DNA of 7,933 bases, taken from the NCBI GenBank assembly GCA_021154985.1, contig JAJNQE010000004.1, positions 1 through 7,933 on the forward strand, given 5' to 3'. Source of the stretch: Hydrogenophaga sp. Lineage in GTDB: Bacteria; Pseudomonadota; Gammaproteobacteria; Burkholderiales; Burkholderiaceae_C. The translations under genes were made by a program, and so were the position numbers. Of this stretch, positions 7,121-7,933 are shown piece by piece (the first letter of the stretch is position 1; each line of letters begins with the position of its first letter). A model generated the notes under the pieces. The model ran no database searches. It was not told the origin of the DNA and saw only the letters and a program-made list of their open reading frames with translations.

Positions 7121-7933
7121 ATGTCCGCCCCCACCACCCCGCCCCTCCCCGACCGCCTTGACCTGTTGCGCGCACCCGCGCACTGGCAGGCGGTCGAGTT
7201 CATTTCAGACCTGCACCTGCAACCGGGCGAGCCCAAAACCTTTGACGTCTGGCGCTCGTTCCTGCAGCGACCCGTGTCCGAACGGGCCGATGCCCTCTTC
7301 ATCCTGGGCGATTTGTTCGAGGTGTGGGTGGGCGACGATGTGCTCGCTTCGGCAGGCACCCCCGACCAGACCTTCTGGCGCAACTGCGCCGACGCGCTCA
7401 AGGCTTACAGCCGCCACACGCCGCTGTACTTCATGGCCGGCAATCGCGACTTTCTGCTGAGCGCTGAAGGCCTGCGAGCCTGTGGAATGCAGGCTCTGAG
7501 CGACCCGACCACTTTCGAATTTCTTGGCCAGCACTGGCTGCTCAGCCACGGCGACGCACTGTGCCTGGCCGACACCGACTACATGCGTTTTCGCCAGCAG
7601 GTTCGCCAACCCGCGTGGCAGCGCGACTTTCTGGCCCGCCCGCTGAGCGAGCGCACGGCCATCGCCCGCGACCTGCGCGAACAGAGCGAAGCGCGCAAAC
7701 GCAGCACAGCCAACGACCCCAGCTTGTGGGCCGATGTGGACGCCGAAGCCGCGCGCGCCGCGCTGCAAGCCGCTGGCGCCCAGACCCTCATTCACGGCCA
7801 CACCCACCGCCCGGCCCTGCATGACCTGGGCGACGGTCTGCGGCGTGTGGTGCTCAGCGATTGGGATGCCGCAGCACTCCCACCGCGCGCCGAGGTGCTG
7901 CGGCTCGACGCCCAGGGCCTGCGCCGCGTCCCC
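7121..7933 (+). CDS. lpxH: UDP-2,3-diacylglucosamine diphosphatase, 3' end cut by window edge
   Basis: LpxH hydrolyses UDP-2,3-diacylglucosamine to lipid X and UMP, the fourth step of lipid A synthesis, at the cytoplasmic face of the inner membrane. The 271 visible codons contain every metal-site motif of this calcineurin-like phosphoesterase: SDLHL (Asp30, His32), GDLFEVWVGDD (Asp64), GNRDFL (Asn108, Arg109), SHGDALC (His143) and HGHTHRP (His225, His227). These match the order and spacing of E. coli LpxH, so the enzyme is the LpxH type and not LpxI or LpxG. About 22 residues precede the first strand, longer than E. coli, as I recall for Burkholderiales homologues. No good Shine-Dalgarno precedes the ATG and a hairpin sits just upstream, so translation may be modest or the start may differ. 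The reading frame is still open at the window end, probably near its stop. Confidence 0.96.
   Translation, partial: MSAPTTPPLPDRLDLLRAPAHWQAVEFISDLHLQPGEPKTFDVWRSFLQRPVSERADALFILGDLFEVWVGDDVLASAGTPDQTFWRNCADALKAYSRHTPLYFMAGNRDFLLSAEGLRACGMQALSDPTTFEFLGQHWLLSHGDALCLADTDYMRFRQQVRQPAWQRDFLARPLSERTAIARDLREQSEARKRSTANDPSLWADVDAEAARAALQAAGAQTLIHGHTHRPALHDLGDGLRRVVLSDWDAAALPPRAEVLRLDAQGLRRVP

Overview
This GC-rich window carries housekeeping and envelope genes typical of a betaproteobacterium. The cysS - alkA-type glycosylase - accA order and the close match of the protein motifs to Burkholderiales, probably Comamonadaceae (Acidovorax/Hydrogenophaga-like), suggest this placement. It rests on recalled family sequences and gene order, not on a database search. 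No tRNA, rRNA, insertion sequence, CRISPR array or phage gene was seen.

Layout. Two gene clusters diverge from an intergenic region at 3085-3344. On the minus strand, reading leftwards, are cysS (cysteinyl-tRNA synthetase), a short AlkA-type DNA-3-methyladenine glycosylase whose start overlaps the cysS stop, a 107-base gap with two perfect inverted repeats, and accA (acetyl-CoA carboxylase alpha subunit). accA starts with TTG and is cut by the left window edge. On the plus strand, reading rightwards, are an exported TPR protein, a membrane-anchored L,D-transpeptidase, a periplasmic cyclophilin (PpiA type), a cytoplasmic cyclophilin (PpiB type), and lpxH (lipid A biosynthesis). lpxH is cut by the right edge. 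The first four plus-strand genes overlap or nearly touch, so they look like one translationally coupled operon. A GC-rich hairpin separates ppiB from lpxH.

How the genes fit together. The plus-strand cluster is themed on the cell envelope: peptidoglycan cross-linking or remodelling (L,D-transpeptidase), a probable periplasmic scaffold (TPR protein), periplasmic proline isomerisation (PpiA) and lipid A synthesis (LpxH). The minus-strand cluster mixes translation (CysS), alkylation repair and fatty-acid synthesis (AccA). E. coli keeps a smaller version of this locus, with ppiB-lpxH divergent from cysS. Here a TPR - L,D-transpeptidase - ppiA block sits between them.

The most interesting observation is that the TPR protein and the L,D-transpeptidase beside it share both ends: an N-terminal TPR-like helical pair and a C-terminal NTF2/SnoaL-like domain. 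The transpeptidase looks like the TPR protein with a catalytic YkuD domain placed in the middle. This suggests a co-evolved periplasmic module whose partner protein has no known role.
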